Shown: positions 1 to 9,338 of the stretch, piece after piece
How positions within the stretch are numbered: the stretch's first letter is position 1
How the letters are laid out: every line of letters begins with the position of its first letter
Source of the DNA: Albibacillus kandeliae
GTDB taxonomy: Bacteria > Pseudomonadota > Alphaproteobacteria > Rhodobacterales > Rhodobacteraceae
DNA length: 64,000 nt
Reading direction: 5' to 3'
NCBI RefSeq assembly: GCF_003116585.1
Contig: NZ_QEHM01000001.1
Span: 930,001 to 994,000 of the forward strand
Notes under the pieces: model-generated
Seen by the model: the letters and a program-made list of their open reading frames with translations, nothing else
The model's database searches: none
What the model was told of the DNA's origin: nothing
Program-made: the position numbers and the translations under genes

Positions 1-569
1 GGCGGGAAGGCCAGCCAACCGACGCGGGCGAACTCACCTATGAACAGCGAGACGTTGACCAGCAGCGCACCTGCCACCGTCATCCAGAACGAGAAGTTGT
101 TCAGGAAGGGGAAGGCCACGTCGCGGGCACCGATCTGCTGCGGCATGACGTAGTTCATGATGCCGGTGACGAAAGCCATCGCCACGAAGAAGATCATGAT
201 CACGCCGTGCGCGGTAAAGACCTGGTCGAAGTGGTGCGGGGGGAGGTAGCCCTCCGATCCGCCGGCGGCGAGCGCCTGTTGCGCGCGCATCATCAGGGCG
301 TCCGCGAAACCGCGGATGAACATGACGAAGCCAAGGATCATGTACATGATCCCAATTTTCTTGTGGTCGACGCTGGTCAGCCAGTCACGCCACAGCGGGA
401 CCCAGAGGCGGAAATAGGTCATCAGGGCGACAACCGCGATACCGCCGAGGACGATACCGGCGAAGGTGCCGACCAGAATGGGTTCGTGGTAGGGGATCCA
501 GTCAAGCGTGAGACGGCCGAAAATCGGCGAGATCGTCTCGGGCGCCGTGAGTGCGGGTTCAGTTGCCAT
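1..569 (-). CDS. cyoB: Cytochrome bo3 ubiquinol oxidase subunit I, truncated by the window edge
   Basis: Heme-copper oxidase subunit I, the catalytic proton-pumping subunit of the quinol oxidase in the inner membrane. Only the N-terminal ~189 residues are present. The segment RGFAD (R86, D90) and PPHHFDQ (H113, Q116) match the ubiquinol-binding residues of E. coli CyoB (R71, D75, H98, Q101), and TAHG (H121) supplies the low-spin heme ligand. This makes a quinol oxidase much more likely than a cytochrome c oxidase. The ATG at 569 overlaps the end of cyoA by 11 bases, as expected for translational coupling in a cyoABCD operon that continues off the left edge. Confidence 0.95.
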   Translation of the reverse strand, partial: MATEPALTAPETISPIFGRLTLDWIPYHEPILVGTFAGIVLGGIAVVALMTYFRLWVPLWRDWLTSVDHKKIGIMYMILGFVMFIRGFADALMMRAQQALAAGGSEGYLPPHHFDQVFTAHGVIMIFFVAMAFVTGIMNYVMPQQIGARDVAFPFLNNFSFWMTVAGALLVNVSLFIGEFARVGWLAFP

Positions 570-1620
570 TGGCAATGTCCTCGTCCTGGGCGAGTCGCAG
601 CGGCGCGGCGCTCGCGTGGTCGTTGTCGTGAGTGGTGAGGCTCGCTTCGGGCCGCGGGAGCGGACGTCCGAACCCGTCGATGGCACGGTCCTGGTCGTAC
701 TCGTACTTGTGCTCGTCGGCGATGCCTTCGAGGCCGCCGCCGCCCTGCTCGTCGATCATCATCATGTGATCCATGCAGACCTTGCCCTCTTCGACGCAGA
801 GGCCGCGGATGCGGTCGAACAGACCGTCATCGACCTTGCCGAAGTAGCGGACCGGCTCGTTGAACGAGGGGGTTTCCACCTTGAGATAGTTGGCGCGGGT
901 CAGGTCGTCGCTGCTCAGCTTGACCTTGGTCACCCAGCCTTCGAAATCATCCTCGCTCATCGAGATGGTATCGAAAGTCATGCCCGAGAAACCCGGCCCG
1001 GAGTAGTGGGCCGACCGGCCCGCGAACGTGCCGATCTCGTTGGCGACGAGGTGCAGTTTGGTCTCCATCCCGGCCATCGAGTAGATCATGCCGCCGAGGG
1101 CAGGCACCGAGAAGGTGTTCATGACAGTAGAAGAGGTCAGGCGCAGGTTGATCGGGCGCCCCTCGGGGATCGCCAGCTCGTTGATCGTCGCGATGCCCTG
1201 CTCGGGATAGATGAACAGCCATTTCCAGTCGAGCGAGACGGCTTCGACTTCGACCGGCTCGGCCGCGATATCCAGCGGGCGGTAGGGGTCGAGGCGATGG
1301 GTATAGACCCAGGTGAAGGCCCCCAGCGCGATGATGATCACGATGGGACCGCCCCAGACCATGTATTCGATCTTGTTCGAGTGGGCCCAGTCGGGGGCGT
1401 AGTCGCTCAGGTCCTTGCGGTCCGCGCGATAGCGCAGCGGGAACCACACGGCCATGACGAGGACCGGAATGATGACGATGAGCATGAGGAGTGTGGAGAT
1501 GACCAGCAGGTTGCGCTGCTGTTCACCAACCCATCCGGCGGGAGAAAGGATGTCGTAGTTGCAGCCCGAAAGGACTGCCACGACCCCCAGGAGAGCCGGG
1601 AGTTTGAGTTTATCTAGCAA
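559..1620 (-). CDS. cyoA: Cytochrome bo3 ubiquinol oxidase subunit II (lipoprotein)
   Basis: Subunit II of the bo3 quinol oxidase. The N-terminus is a lipoprotein signal ending in the lipobox LSGC (Cys at about residue 20), followed by two membrane segments and a periplasmic cupredoxin domain. The CuA ligand set (CxExC...H) is absent, so it takes electrons from quinol rather than cytochrome c. I chose the TTG start at 1620 because GAGG lies 7 bases upstream and it gives a normal short signal peptide. A GTG ten codons further upstream (1650) is in frame but has no visible ribosome binding site. A long acidic, His-containing C-terminal tail follows the cupredoxin fold. Confidence 0.92.
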   Translation of the reverse strand: MLDKLKLPALLGVVAVLSGCNYDILSPAGWVGEQQRNLLVISTLLMLIVIIPVLVMAVWFPLRYRADRKDLSDYAPDWAHSNKIEYMVWGGPIVIIIALGAFTWVYTHRLDPYRPLDIAAEPVEVEAVSLDWKWLFIYPEQGIATINELAIPEGRPINLRLTSSTVMNTFSVPALGGMIYSMAGMETKLHLVANEIGTFAGRSAHYSGPGFSGMTFDTISMSEDDFEGWVTKVKLSSDDLTRANYLKVETPSFNEPVRYFGKVDDGLFDRIRGLCVEEGKVCMDHMMMIDEQGGGGLEGIADEHKYEYDQDRAIDGFGRPLPRPEASLTTHDNDHASAAPLRLAQDEDIANGN

Positions 1621-1650
1621 TGTTGCCTCGTGACTTCTTCCGGCCAGCAC

Positions 1651-2273
1651 GGAGGGACGTGACTGACCTTCAAAAAATTCGGGCGCGGCGGGAGGAGTCG
1701 CGCCAGCGGATGCGCCCCGCGTTTACATGCGCTCAGCATGGAGCTGTATATGTCATTCCGTCGCATAGCTTTTTTCGGATCACCTCGCAGATGCAGCATG
1801 GAATCGCGGAGTGGAATCGCTGCGAGTGCAAAGGCGAATTGCTGCAGGTGCGATGGCGGAAGTCTTTGAAATTTCGATGCTTTGCGGGGCAGGGCAGGGG
1901 CCAAAACAGTGATTCCGCATAATCAATTTCAGGGCCGGAATCCGGATCGTTTCGGGCCGTTTCGGGTGCCATTCTGGCCGCTCCGCGCACCCTGTTTCAC
2001 AGACACGTGACATACTGACGTCAGGGCAGGGCGGCGGTACTTGCCCGTTTTTCGGACGCTTTCGCGCGAGTCTTCATCGTGTCGACGGATCCGGGCGGGA
2101 AAAGAGAGTCGCGGAGGCCGAGGATGCCATGTGATTACGTCAATCCCGCCATGCGGGACAGAAAAGTACGTCGAATGCGCTTTCCGCCATATCTTTGTTG
2201 CGCTAGGGCCCGTGCTCTCTGCGAACGACCCCGACGCGGGGTGCGTCCGCGCTAGAAAAACCGGACGATACAC
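1651..2273. other. Intergenic region between divergent cyoA and MHS transporter
   Basis: About 620 bases without a convincing gene; short reading frames here lack family features. It should carry both divergent promoters, but I could not pick a convincing -35/-10 pair. Visible structure: GGAATCGC twice in direct orientation (1800-1807 and 1813-1820, 13-base period), and a hairpin TCCCGC-CAT-GCGGGA at 2144-2158 flanked by TACGTC at 2136-2141 and 2167-2172, about 100 bases upstream of the transporter. Confidence 0.5.
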
Positions 2274-3572
2274 ATGTCAGATATAACCTCTCACCCGTCG
2301 GCGGCCGCCGGCGCGGCACCTGTTTTGAACCGGCCCAGCCGGGTTCTGCTGGCCAGCCTCATCGGCACCACCATCGAGTTCTTCGACTTCTATGTATATG
2401 CCACCGCCGCCGTGCTGGTGTTTCCCGCGCTGTTCTTCCCGGGCGAGGACCCCACGACCGCGTTGCTGGCGTCCTTCGCCACCTTCTCGATCGCCTTCTT
2501 CGCGCGCCCGCTGGGCGCCGTCGTCTTCGGCCACTTCGGGGACCGGATCGGGCGCAAGACCACTCTGGTGGCCGCGCTGCTCACCATGGGCATCTCGACC
2601 GTCATCATCGGCTTCCTGCCGACCTATGCCCAGATTGGTGTCTGGGCGCCCGCGCTGCTGGCGCTCTGCCGTTTCGGGCAGGGGTTCGGCCTCGGCGGTG
2701 AATGGGGTGGGGCGGTCCTGATCGCGACCGAGAACGCGCCGGAAGGCAAGCGCAGCTGGTACGGCATGTTCCCGCAACTCGGCGCGCCGGTTGGCCTGTT
2801 CCTCTCGTCGGGCCTGTTCCTCGTGCTGCTGACCTTCATGACCCGCGAGGACCTGCTGGCCTGGGGCTGGCGCATCCCGTTCCTCGGTTCCATCGTGCTG
2901 ATCGTGATCGGCCTTTGGGTGCGCCTCTCGCTGGCCGAAACCCCGGCGTTCCAGAAAGCCATCGACAAGGAAGAGCGCGTGTCCGTGCCCTTCGTCGAGG
3001 TCTTCCGCAACCACAAGCGCAGCCTGTTCCTCGGCACCTTCGTTGCGCTCGCGACCTTCGTGCTGTTTTACATCGGCTCGGCCTACCTGCTGTCCTACAA
3101 CGTCAAGGTACTGCAGATGTCTCTTCCCGAAGCGCTGGAGGTCCAGCTTGTCGGCGCCGTGGTGTTCGGCCTGTTCATCCCCTTCGCGGGCAAGATCGCG
3201 GACCGCTGGGGCCGTCGCAACCTGCTGATCCTCGTCACCGTCCTGATCGGGGTGTTCTCCTTCTTCCTCGACACGCTGCTCGGCGGCAGCCTTTCGGGGG
3301 TCTTCACCTTCGTCGTGCTCGGCATGGCGCTGATGGGGGTCACCTACGGCATCATCGGCGCGGCCCTTGCGGCGCCGTTCCCGACCCGGGTGCGCTATAC
3401 CGGTGCGTCGCTGGCGTTCAACTTCGCGGGAATCGTCGGGGCTTCGCTGGCGCCCTACATCGCGACCTGGCTGCAGGCGACCTACGGCATGAGCTACGTT
3501 GGATACTACATGCTGGCCGCGTCCGTGATCACGCTGCTCTGCGTTTTGGCGTCGGGCAAGGACGAGGTCTGA
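2274..3572 (+). CDS. MFS transporter, metabolite:H+ symporter (MHS) family
   Basis: Predicted 12-span inner-membrane proton symporter of the ProP/ShiA/KgtP group, importing an organic acid or related small metabolite; the substrate cannot be read from sequence. The 432-residue length fits. GHFGDRIGRK (about residues 86-95) is the MFS motif between helices 2 and 3, and RFGQGFGLGGEWGGAVLIAT (from 123) is the characteristic MHS segment. A second motif copy, GKIADRWGRRN, sits after helix 8. The start ATG has only a weak purine-rich region upstream. It is monocistronic, followed at once by a strong terminator. Confidence 0.9.
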   Translation: MSDITSHPSAAAGAAPVLNRPSRVLLASLIGTTIEFFDFYVYATAAVLVFPALFFPGEDPTTALLASFATFSIAFFARPLGAVVFGHFGDRIGRKTTLVAALLTMGISTVIIGFLPTYAQIGVWAPALLALCRFGQGFGLGGEWGGAVLIATENAPEGKRSWYGMFPQLGAPVGLFLSSGLFLVLLTFMTREDLLAWGWRIPFLGSIVLIVIGLWVRLSLAETPAFQKAIDKEERVSVPFVEVFRNHKRSLFLGTFVALATFVLFYIGSAYLLSYNVKVLQMSLPEALEVQLVGAVVFGLFIPFAGKIADRWGRRNLLILVTVLIGVFSFFLDTLLGGSLSGVFTFVVLGMALMGVTYGIIGAALAAPFPTRVRYTGASLAFNFAGIVGASLAPYIATWLQATYGMSYVGYYMLAASVITLLCVLASGKDEV

Positions 3573-3598
3573 ACTCGATCAGACTGGCAAAACAAATA

Positions 3599-3624
3599 AG
3601 CCGCGCCTTCGGGCGCGGCTTTTT
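3599..3624 (+). terminator. Intrinsic terminator after the MHS transporter
   Basis: Perfect 9-bp GC stem AGCCGCGCC / GGCGCGGCT with a TTCG tetraloop, followed by TTTT. It lies 27 bases after the stop codon and before the convergent LysR gene. Confidence 0.9.
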
Positions 3625-3645
3625 GCTGTCGGGGCAGGGCGCGTG

Positions 3646-4557
3646 TCAGCGGGGCAGCGGGTCCTCCGGTTCGGCCTGCGTGGAGAGCCATTCGCGGAAG
3701 GCGGCGACGGACGGGTCCTGCGATTTCGCGGTGGGCCAGACGAGGTAATAGGCCCCCGGTGTTTCCACCGCCGGGCCATAGACCGGGATCAGCCGACCGG
3801 TCGCCACATCCTGCTCGACAAGGTAGTCCGGCATCAGCGCGACGCCCAAACCATGCAGCGCGGCCTGTGTGATGGTTGAGTATTGGTCATAGATCATCCC
3901 GGGGATCGGCTGCGTCAGCCTTATGTCCTGAGCGGCGAACCAGTCCGACCAGGCGCGCGGCCGGGTCTGGATGTGCAGCAGCGGCATGCGGAGGAGGGCG
4001 CGCGGATCGCCCGGTCGTCCGCGTGTCAGCAGTGAGGGCGCAGCCACAGCCAGCACATGTTCATGCTTGAGCAACAGCTTGTCCGTTCCGGGCCAGTCGC
4101 CGCTGCCGAAATGCAGCGCGGCGTCGAAAGGCTCGGTGGCAAAGTTGAACGGTACCAGCCGCGTTGCCATGTTCAGCGTCACCTCGGGATGCAGGCGAGC
4201 GAATTCCGGCAGGCGGGGCATAAGCCAGCGCATTCCGAAGGTCGGCAGGATGGCGAGGTTCAGCGTGCCGGACATCGGCGCCACTTGCAGCCGCAGCGAG
4301 GCATTGGTGATCTGAGTCAGCGCCTGCCGTATCTCGGCGGCATAGTCCCTGGCTGCCGGGGTCAGTGTCAGCCGCTTGTGTCCACGGTCCACGAGGACAG
4401 CACCCATCTGGGTCTCCAGCGCCTGCAATTGACGGCTCACGGCACTCTGGGTCAGCGAAAGTTCTTCGGCCACGGCAGAGGCGCTGCCAAGCCGGTCGAG
4501 TGCCTCGAGCGCGCGAAGGGAAGAGATGGAGGGCAGGAAGCGGCGGGGTGTAATCAT
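3646..4557 (-). CDS. LysR family (GcvA-like) transcriptional regulator
   Basis: 303-residue LysR-type regulator with an N-terminal winged HTH (about residues 10-65, including a [13 protein letters not shown] recognition segment) and a periplasmic-binding-like effector domain. The [18 protein letters not shown] stretch is typical of the GcvA subgroup. It is divergent from the glutaryl-CoA dehydrogenase gene. Known GcdR regulators of gcdH in pseudomonads have the same arrangement, so a role in glutarate/lysine catabolism is likely but inferred. An inverted repeat overlaps its own start codon, suggesting autoregulation. Confidence 0.9.
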   Translation of the reverse strand: MITPRRFLPSISSLRALEALDRLGSASAVAEELSLTQSAVSRQLQALETQMGAVLVDRGHKRLTLTPAARDYAAEIRQALTQITNASLRLQVAPMSGTLNLAILPTFGMRWLMPRLPEFARLHPEVTLNMATRLVPFNFATEPFDAALHFGSGDWPGTDKLLLKHEHVLAVAAPSLLTRGRPGDPRALLRMPLLHIQTRPRAWSDWFAAQDIRLTQPIPGMIYDQYSTITQAALHGLGVALMPDYLVEQDVATGRLIPVYGPAVETPGAYYLVWPTAKSQDPSVAAFREWLSTQAEPEDPLPR

Positions 4558-4578
4558 GTATGCCGTTTACTCATACAT
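4556..4578. promoter_or_regulatory. Candidate operator for the LysR regulator
   Basis: Perfect inverted repeat ATGTATG-N9-CATACAT (arms 4556-4562 and 4572-4578). It overlaps the LysR start codon and lies about 80 bases upstream of the divergent dehydrogenase. Symmetric sites in the divergent spacer are where LysR-type regulators usually bind. Confidence 0.55.
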
Positions 4579-4659
4579 ATTGTCGAAAGTCTCGCTGTTT
4601 TTCATGAAACGATCCGCGTATGTTGCCGCCAAACCGCAACAACCTTGCAGGAGACGGCC

Positions 4660-5883
4660 ATGAACGCCCCGACACCATCCCTCAAGCCCAAGGACGCGCC
4701 TGATCTCGGGTCCTTCGACTGGACCGATCCGTTCCGTCTGGAAGACCAACTGACCGAAGACGAGCGCATGATCGCCGCCAGCGCCAAGGCCTATGCCCAG
4801 GAAAAGCTGCAGCCGCGCGTGACCGCAGCCTACGAGAAGGAAACCGTGGACCCCGAGATTTTCGCCGAAATGGGTGAAATGGGTCTGCTCGGCGTCACCG
4901 TGCCGGAACAGTACGGCGGCATCGGGGCCGGCTATGTCTCTTACGGGCTTGTCGCTCGTGAGGTCGAGCGTGTCGACTCCGGCTACCGCTCGATGATGTC
5001 GGTGCAGTCGTCGCTGGTGATGTACCCGATCTACGCCTACGGCTCGGAAGAGCAGCGCATGAAGTACCTGCCGAAACTGGCCTCGGGCGAGTTCATCGGC
5101 TGCTTCGGCCTGACCGAGCCTGACGCCGGTTCCGACCCGGCAGGCATGAAGACCCGCGCGGTCAAGATCGATGGCGGCTACAAGCTGACCGGGTCCAAGA
5201 TGTGGATCTCGAACGCGCCGATCGCAGACGTTTTCGTGGTCTGGGCCAAGTCCGAGGAACACGGCGGCAAGATCCGCGGCTTCATCCTCGAGAAAGGCAT
5301 GAAGGGCCTGAGCGCACCGAAGATCCAGAACAAGATGTCGCTGCGGGCGTCCGTGACCGGCGAAGTCGTGATGGATGGCGTCGAGGTCGGCGAGGATGCG
5401 CTGCTGCCGTATGTCGAGGGCCTGAAAGGTCCGTTCGGCTGCCTCAACCGCGCACGCTATGGCATCAGCTGGGGCGCGATGGGCGCCGCCGAAGCCTGCT
5501 GGCATGCAGCACGTCAGTACGGTCTGGACCGTCACCAGTTCAAGCGTCCGCTGGCACAGACCCAGCTGTTCCAGAAGAAGCTGGCCGACATGCAGACCGA
5601 GATCGCACTGGGCCTGCAGGCCTCGCTGCGCGTCGGTCGCCTGATGGACGAGGCGCAGGCCGCGCCCGAGATGATCTCGATCGTCAAGCGCAACAACTGC
5701 GGCAAGGCGCTGGATATCGCGCGGATGGCGCGTGACATGCACGGCGGTAACGGTATCAGCCTGGAGTTCCAGGTGATCCGGCACATGATGAACCTCGAGA
5801 CCGTGAACACCTACGAGGGCACGCACGACGTTCACGCGCTGATCCTTGGCCGCGCACAGACGGGGCTGCAGGCGTTCTTCTGA
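4660..5883 (+). CDS. gcdH: Glutaryl-CoA dehydrogenase
   Basis: FAD enzyme converting glutaryl-CoA to crotonyl-CoA with decarboxylation, in lysine, tryptophan and glutarate breakdown. The 407-residue protein ends with [20 protein letters not shown], the near-diagnostic C-terminal motif of this family; E386 in YEGT is the predicted catalytic base. [18 protein letters not shown] also matches the human enzyme closely. The start at 4660 was chosen because of AGGAG about 8 bases upstream; the open frame extends much further upstream but without coding features. It is preceded by a divergent LysR gene and followed by an intrinsic terminator, so it is probably a single-gene unit. Confidence 0.95.
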   Translation: MNAPTPSLKPKDAPDLGSFDWTDPFRLEDQLTEDERMIAASAKAYAQEKLQPRVTAAYEKETVDPEIFAEMGEMGLLGVTVPEQYGGIGAGYVSYGLVAREVERVDSGYRSMMSVQSSLVMYPIYAYGSEEQRMKYLPKLASGEFIGCFGLTEPDAGSDPAGMKTRAVKIDGGYKLTGSKMWISNAPIADVFVVWAKSEEHGGKIRGFILEKGMKGLSAPKIQNKMSLRASVTGEVVMDGVEVGEDALLPYVEGLKGPFGCLNRARYGISWGAMGAAEACWHAARQYGLDRHQFKRPLAQTQLFQKKLADMQTEIALGLQASLRVGRLMDEAQAAPEMISIVKRNNCGKALDIARMARDMHGGNGISLEFQVIRHMMNLETVNTYEGTHDVHALILGRAQTGLQAFF

Positions 5884-5905
5884 TCGTTCTGACCTGATGA
5901 TGGGG

Positions 5906-5947
5906 AACCCGGTTGCGCGTTGATCCGCGCAGCCGGGTTTTTCTTTT
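5906..5947 (+). terminator. Intrinsic terminator after gcdH
   Basis: 14-bp stem (5906-5919 with 5926-5939, one G-T pair) starting AACCCGG, followed by a T-rich tail (TTTCTTTT). Confidence 0.88.
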
Positions 5948-6437
5948 CGGGGGAACCGGATAGGGTTTGAATTAAGGGCCAAGGGGCCCTCGTTTCCGCT
6001 GCATGCGTAATACGTATAATCAGTATTATGTAAATAAATCTCATACCCAGCTATGGCCAAACCCGGCCAACTCCGACAGGATCGCTCCGAGAACTTCCCC
6101 TCGGTAAGCGGTCTTTCGTTGTGCGAAACGAAATTTCGTCAAGCGGTATTGGCTGACTTCATTTTCCGTAGTAACTTTTCCGCAGGGAGAGTCGCGGCGC
6201 CTACTGACACCTTGATCCACATCGAGGAACCGGCAGAGCGAGGCGCCAAGGGAGGAAGAATGATGCACAGGTCGCGCCCGCTCTTGGGCCGTGTCTCGCC
6301 ATCGCGCCTGAACGGTATCAGGCACCGTGATCCTTCACTTGGGCTGCGCGAAGTTTCCCGCATCAAGCCGCTGTTTTCGCAGAGATTTTGAATGGGTCAT
6401 CCGATGGCCCAGAACCGAACCCAACCGGGAGCCCTAT
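5948..6437. other. Upstream region of the ACAD/SDR operon
   Basis: About 490 bases with no supported gene, locally AT-rich around 6000-6050, which is unusual for this window. It contains the inverted repeat listed at 6008-6028 and a perfect 12-bp palindrome ACGAAATTTCGT at 6128-6139. Either could be an operator for the downstream operon. No clear -35/-10 pair was assigned. Confidence 0.5.
6008..6028. promoter_or_regulatory. Candidate operator upstream of the ACAD operon
   Basis: Inverted repeat TAATAC-N9-GTATTA in an AT-rich patch. Size and symmetry suit a TetR- or GntR-type dimer, but no such regulator gene is adjacent. Confidence 0.4.
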
Positions 6438-7748
6438 ATGGTACATGACGCTACGCCCCTTGAACTGAACAACCTCGAGATGTCGGACAAGGCCAAGCCG
6501 CTGCTGGCCGCCGTGATCAAGCACATCACCGAGAACGTCGATCCGATCACCGAGGAATTCTATCGTCTTGGCGAAGGCCGTGCCGACCGCTGGTCCTACG
6601 CGCCGGGCCAGCTCGAGCTGCTGGACAGCGTCAAGCAGAAGGCCAAGGAGTCGGGGCTGTGGAACTTCTTCCTGCCGAACGCCGAAACTGGTGAAGGCCT
6701 GTCGAACCTCGACTACGCCTATATCGCGGCAGAGCTCGGCAAGAGTCCGCTGGCACCCGAAACGCTGAACTGCTCGGCGCCTGACACCGGCAACATGGAG
6801 GTTCTGGAGCGCGTCGGCACCAAGGAGCAGAAAGACAAGTGGCTGAAGCCCCTGCTCGCCGGCGAAATCCGCTCTGCCTTTGCCATGACCGAGCCCAGCG
6901 TCGCCTCGTCGGATGCCAAGAACATCTCGACCAGCGCGGTTCTGGAAAACGGCGAATGGGTCATCAACGGCGAGAAGTACTACATCTCCGGTGCTGGAGA
7001 TCCGCGCTGCAAGATCATGATTGTCATGGTAAAAACCTCTCCGGATGCCGAGACGTTCCGCCAGCAGTCGCAGATCCTCGTGCCCATCGACACACCCGGC
7101 GTCGAGATCGTTGGCCCGATGCATGTCTTCGGGCATGACGACGCGCCGCACGGCCACATGCACATCCGCTTCAAGAACGTTCGCGTGCCCGAGACCAACA
7201 TGCTCTGGGGTGAAGGTCGCGGCTTCGAAATCAGCCAGGTGCGCCTCGGGCCCGGCCGTATCCACCACTGCATGCGCTCCATCGGTGCCGCCGAACGTGC
7301 GCTGGACCTGCTGATCGGGCGCGGCCTGTCGCGCGAAGCCTTCGGCAAGAAGATCATCGACCTCGGCAAGAACATGGAAACCATCTCTCGCGCGCGAATC
7401 GAGATCGAAGCGATGCGCCTGATGGTCCTGAAGGCCGCCAAGGCGATGGATGTTCTCGGCAACAAGGAAGCCCGCATCTGGGTTTCGATGATCAAGGCGA
7501 TGGTGCCCGAAAAGGTCTGCCAGATCATCGACCAGGCCATGCAGGTGCACGGCGCCACCGGTCTGTCGCAGTGGACGCCGCTGGCGAACATGTACACCGG
7601 TCAGCGCACCCTGCGTTTCGCGGATGGTCCGGACGAGGTGCACCATGCGGTGATCGCGCGCCACGAGGTCAAGACCTATCAGGGCTCGAACGAACGCAAG
7701 GCCGCCGTCGCCAATCAGGTGACCGGCATGATCTTCCAGGGTCCGTAA
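6438..7748 (+). CDS. Acyl-CoA dehydrogenase, ACAD10/ACAD11-like
   Basis: 436-residue flavin-dependent acyl-CoA dehydrogenase. The motifs FAMTEPSVASSDA, YYISGAGDPRCKI, LGPGRIHHCMRSIG and RFADGPDEVHHAVIA (about 394-408) are those of the ACAD10/ACAD11 branch rather than the short/medium-chain FadE branch; the ADGPDEVH segment carries the predicted catalytic acid. In animals this domain is fused to an aminoglycoside-phosphotransferase-like kinase; here that kinase is a separate gene at 23670-24701. The start at 6438 has GGGA about 8 bases upstream; an ATG at 6480 is also in frame. It is the first gene of a three-gene operon with two SDRs, the next one starting 3 bases after its stop. Confidence 0.9.
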   Translation: MVHDATPLELNNLEMSDKAKPLLAAVIKHITENVDPITEEFYRLGEGRADRWSYAPGQLELLDSVKQKAKESGLWNFFLPNAETGEGLSNLDYAYIAAELGKSPLAPETLNCSAPDTGNMEVLERVGTKEQKDKWLKPLLAGEIRSAFAMTEPSVASSDAKNISTSAVLENGEWVINGEKYYISGAGDPRCKIMIVMVKTSPDAETFRQQSQILVPIDTPGVEIVGPMHVFGHDDAPHGHMHIRFKNVRVPETNMLWGEGRGFEISQVRLGPGRIHHCMRSIGAAERALDLLIGRGLSREAFGKKIIDLGKNMETISRARIEIEAMRLMVLKAAKAMDVLGNKEARIWVSMIKAMVPEKVCQIIDQAMQVHGATGLSQWTPLANMYTGQRTLRFADGPDEVHHAVIARHEVKTYQGSNERKAAVANQVTGMIFQGP

Positions 7749-7751
7749 TCC

Positions 7752-8525
7752 ATGCGGAACCTGTTCGATCTGACTGGACGCGTCGCGCTGTTGACCGGCG
7801 CGTCCAAGGGCATGGGTCTGGCGATGGCGACCGCCCTCGCCGACCACGGCGCCAAGGTCGTGATTTCCTCGCGCAAGCAGGATCAGCTCGACACCGCGGC
7901 GGCCCAGATCAATGAAACCGTCGGCGCGGATCGCGCCGTCGGGATCGCCTGCAACATCGGCTATCAGGACCAGATCGAAGAACTGGTCAACCGGACCCGG
8001 GCCGAAGTTGGCCCCATCGACATCGTGGTCGGGAATGCGGGCGTGAACCCGCATTACGGTTCGATCACCGAGATTTCGGATGGTGCCTACGAGAAGACCA
8101 TGCAGGCCAACGTCCAGTCCAACCTGTGGCTGGCCAAGCGTGCGGTCAAGGACATGGAGGCCAAGGGCAAGGGCTCGATGATGTTCACTTCGTCCATCGG
8201 GGCCTTCAAACCGTCTACGACGCTGGGCACTTACGACATGTCCAAGCTGGCGCTGATCGGCCTCGTGCGCAATCTCGCGGCCGAGTTCGGGCCCTCGGGT
8301 GTCCGCGTGAACGCGATCTGCCCGGGCCTGATCAAGACCGATTTCGCCCGCGAGCTGTGGGAGAACCCGGATACCGAGCGGCGCATCAAGCAGGACATCG
8401 CGCTGCGTCGCCTTGGCGAGCCCGAGGATTTCTGCGGTGTTGCCACGTACCTTGCCTCGGACGCGAGCGGCTACATGACTGGCCAGGCTCTGACCATCTG
8501 TGGCGGAACTGTCATGTGGACCTGA
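7752..8525 (+). CDS. Short-chain dehydrogenase/reductase (SDR)
   Basis: 257-residue classical SDR. It has the TGASKGMG cofactor motif (about 15-22), NAG (about 95-97), the FTSSIG serine and the YDMSK catalytic Tyr-Lys, and a C-terminal LTICGG typical of FabG-like enzymes. It probably oxidises or reduces a hydroxyacyl/ketoacyl-CoA in the same pathway as the preceding acyl-CoA dehydrogenase; the substrate is not determined. It starts 3 bases after the upstream stop, so it is co-transcribed. Confidence 0.88.
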   Translation: MRNLFDLTGRVALLTGASKGMGLAMATALADHGAKVVISSRKQDQLDTAAAQINETVGADRAVGIACNIGYQDQIEELVNRTRAEVGPIDIVVGNAGVNPHYGSITEISDGAYEKTMQANVQSNLWLAKRAVKDMEAKGKGSMMFTSSIGAFKPSTTLGTYDMSKLALIGLVRNLAAEFGPSGVRVNAICPGLIKTDFARELWENPDTERRIKQDIALRRLGEPEDFCGVATYLASDASGYMTGQALTICGGTVMWT

Positions 8526-8535
8526 GGAGAGCCAT

Positions 8536-9318
8536 ATGGAACTGAAAGACAAGATCATCGTGGTCACCGGCGCGGCCAGCGGCATCGGACGGGCCATGGC
8601 CGTCCGGTTCGCAGAGGAAGGCGCGAAAAAGGTGATCTGTGCCGATCTAAACCTTGCCGGCGCCGAAGAAACTGCAAGCAAGATCAATGGCATTGCGTTT
8701 GAAGTGAATGTCGCGCGCGAAGAGGAGATCTCGGCCCTGATCGAAAAGGTCGAGGCCGATATCGGGCCCATCGACCTGTTCTGCTCGAACGCCGGTATCC
8801 TTGCCGCCGGCGGAGCCGAGGTACCGAACGACGCTTGGCAGAAGATCTGGGAGGTCAACGTGATGTCCCATGTCTGGGCCGCGCGTCACCTCGTTCCCCG
8901 CATGGCGGCGCGCGGCGGCGGCTACCTGTTGAACACCGCGTCGGCGGCCGGGCTGCTGAACCAGGTCGGCTCGGCGCCCTACGGTGTGACCAAGCACGCG
9001 GCGGTGGGTCTGGCGGAATGGCTGGCGCTGACCCACGGCGATCAGGGCATCAAGGTGTCCGTCCTATGCCCGCAGGCCGTGCGCTCGGAAATGACGCGCG
9101 GCCACGAAGACGGGGTTGCCTCGATCAACGGCATGCTGGAACCCGAGGCCGTTGCCGAGGCTTGCGTCCAGACCATTCGCGCCGAGACTTTCCTGGTGCT
9201 GCCGCACCCGGAGGTCCTGAGCTACATGCGCAACAAGGCCGAGAACTACGACAAGTGGATCGGCGGGATGCGCAAGCTGAATCGCGTCTACGGCGGAACT
9301 TTCGAGGGGCGGGGCTGA
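8536..9318 (+). CDS. Short-chain dehydrogenase/reductase (SDR)
   Basis: 260-residue SDR with TGAASGIG near the N-terminus, SNAG, a TAS serine and YGVTK catalytic motif. The longer C-terminus, without the usual GG tail, differs from the preceding SDR, so the two are not simple duplicates. The ATG at 8536 is preceded by AGGAGA 5 bases upstream; this and the 10-base gap from the previous stop support this start. It is the last gene of the ACAD/SDR operon and converges on the amidohydrolase. Confidence 0.88.
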   Translation: MELKDKIIVVTGAASGIGRAMAVRFAEEGAKKVICADLNLAGAEETASKINGIAFEVNVAREEEISALIEKVEADIGPIDLFCSNAGILAAGGAEVPNDAWQKIWEVNVMSHVWAARHLVPRMAARGGGYLLNTASAAGLLNQVGSAPYGVTKHAAVGLAEWLALTHGDQGIKVSVLCPQAVRSEMTRGHEDGVASINGMLEPEAVAEACVQTIRAETFLVLPHPEVLSYMRNKAENYDKWIGGMRKLNRVYGGTFEGRG

Positions 9319-9338
9319 CCCGCCTGCCCCGGCTCTGC

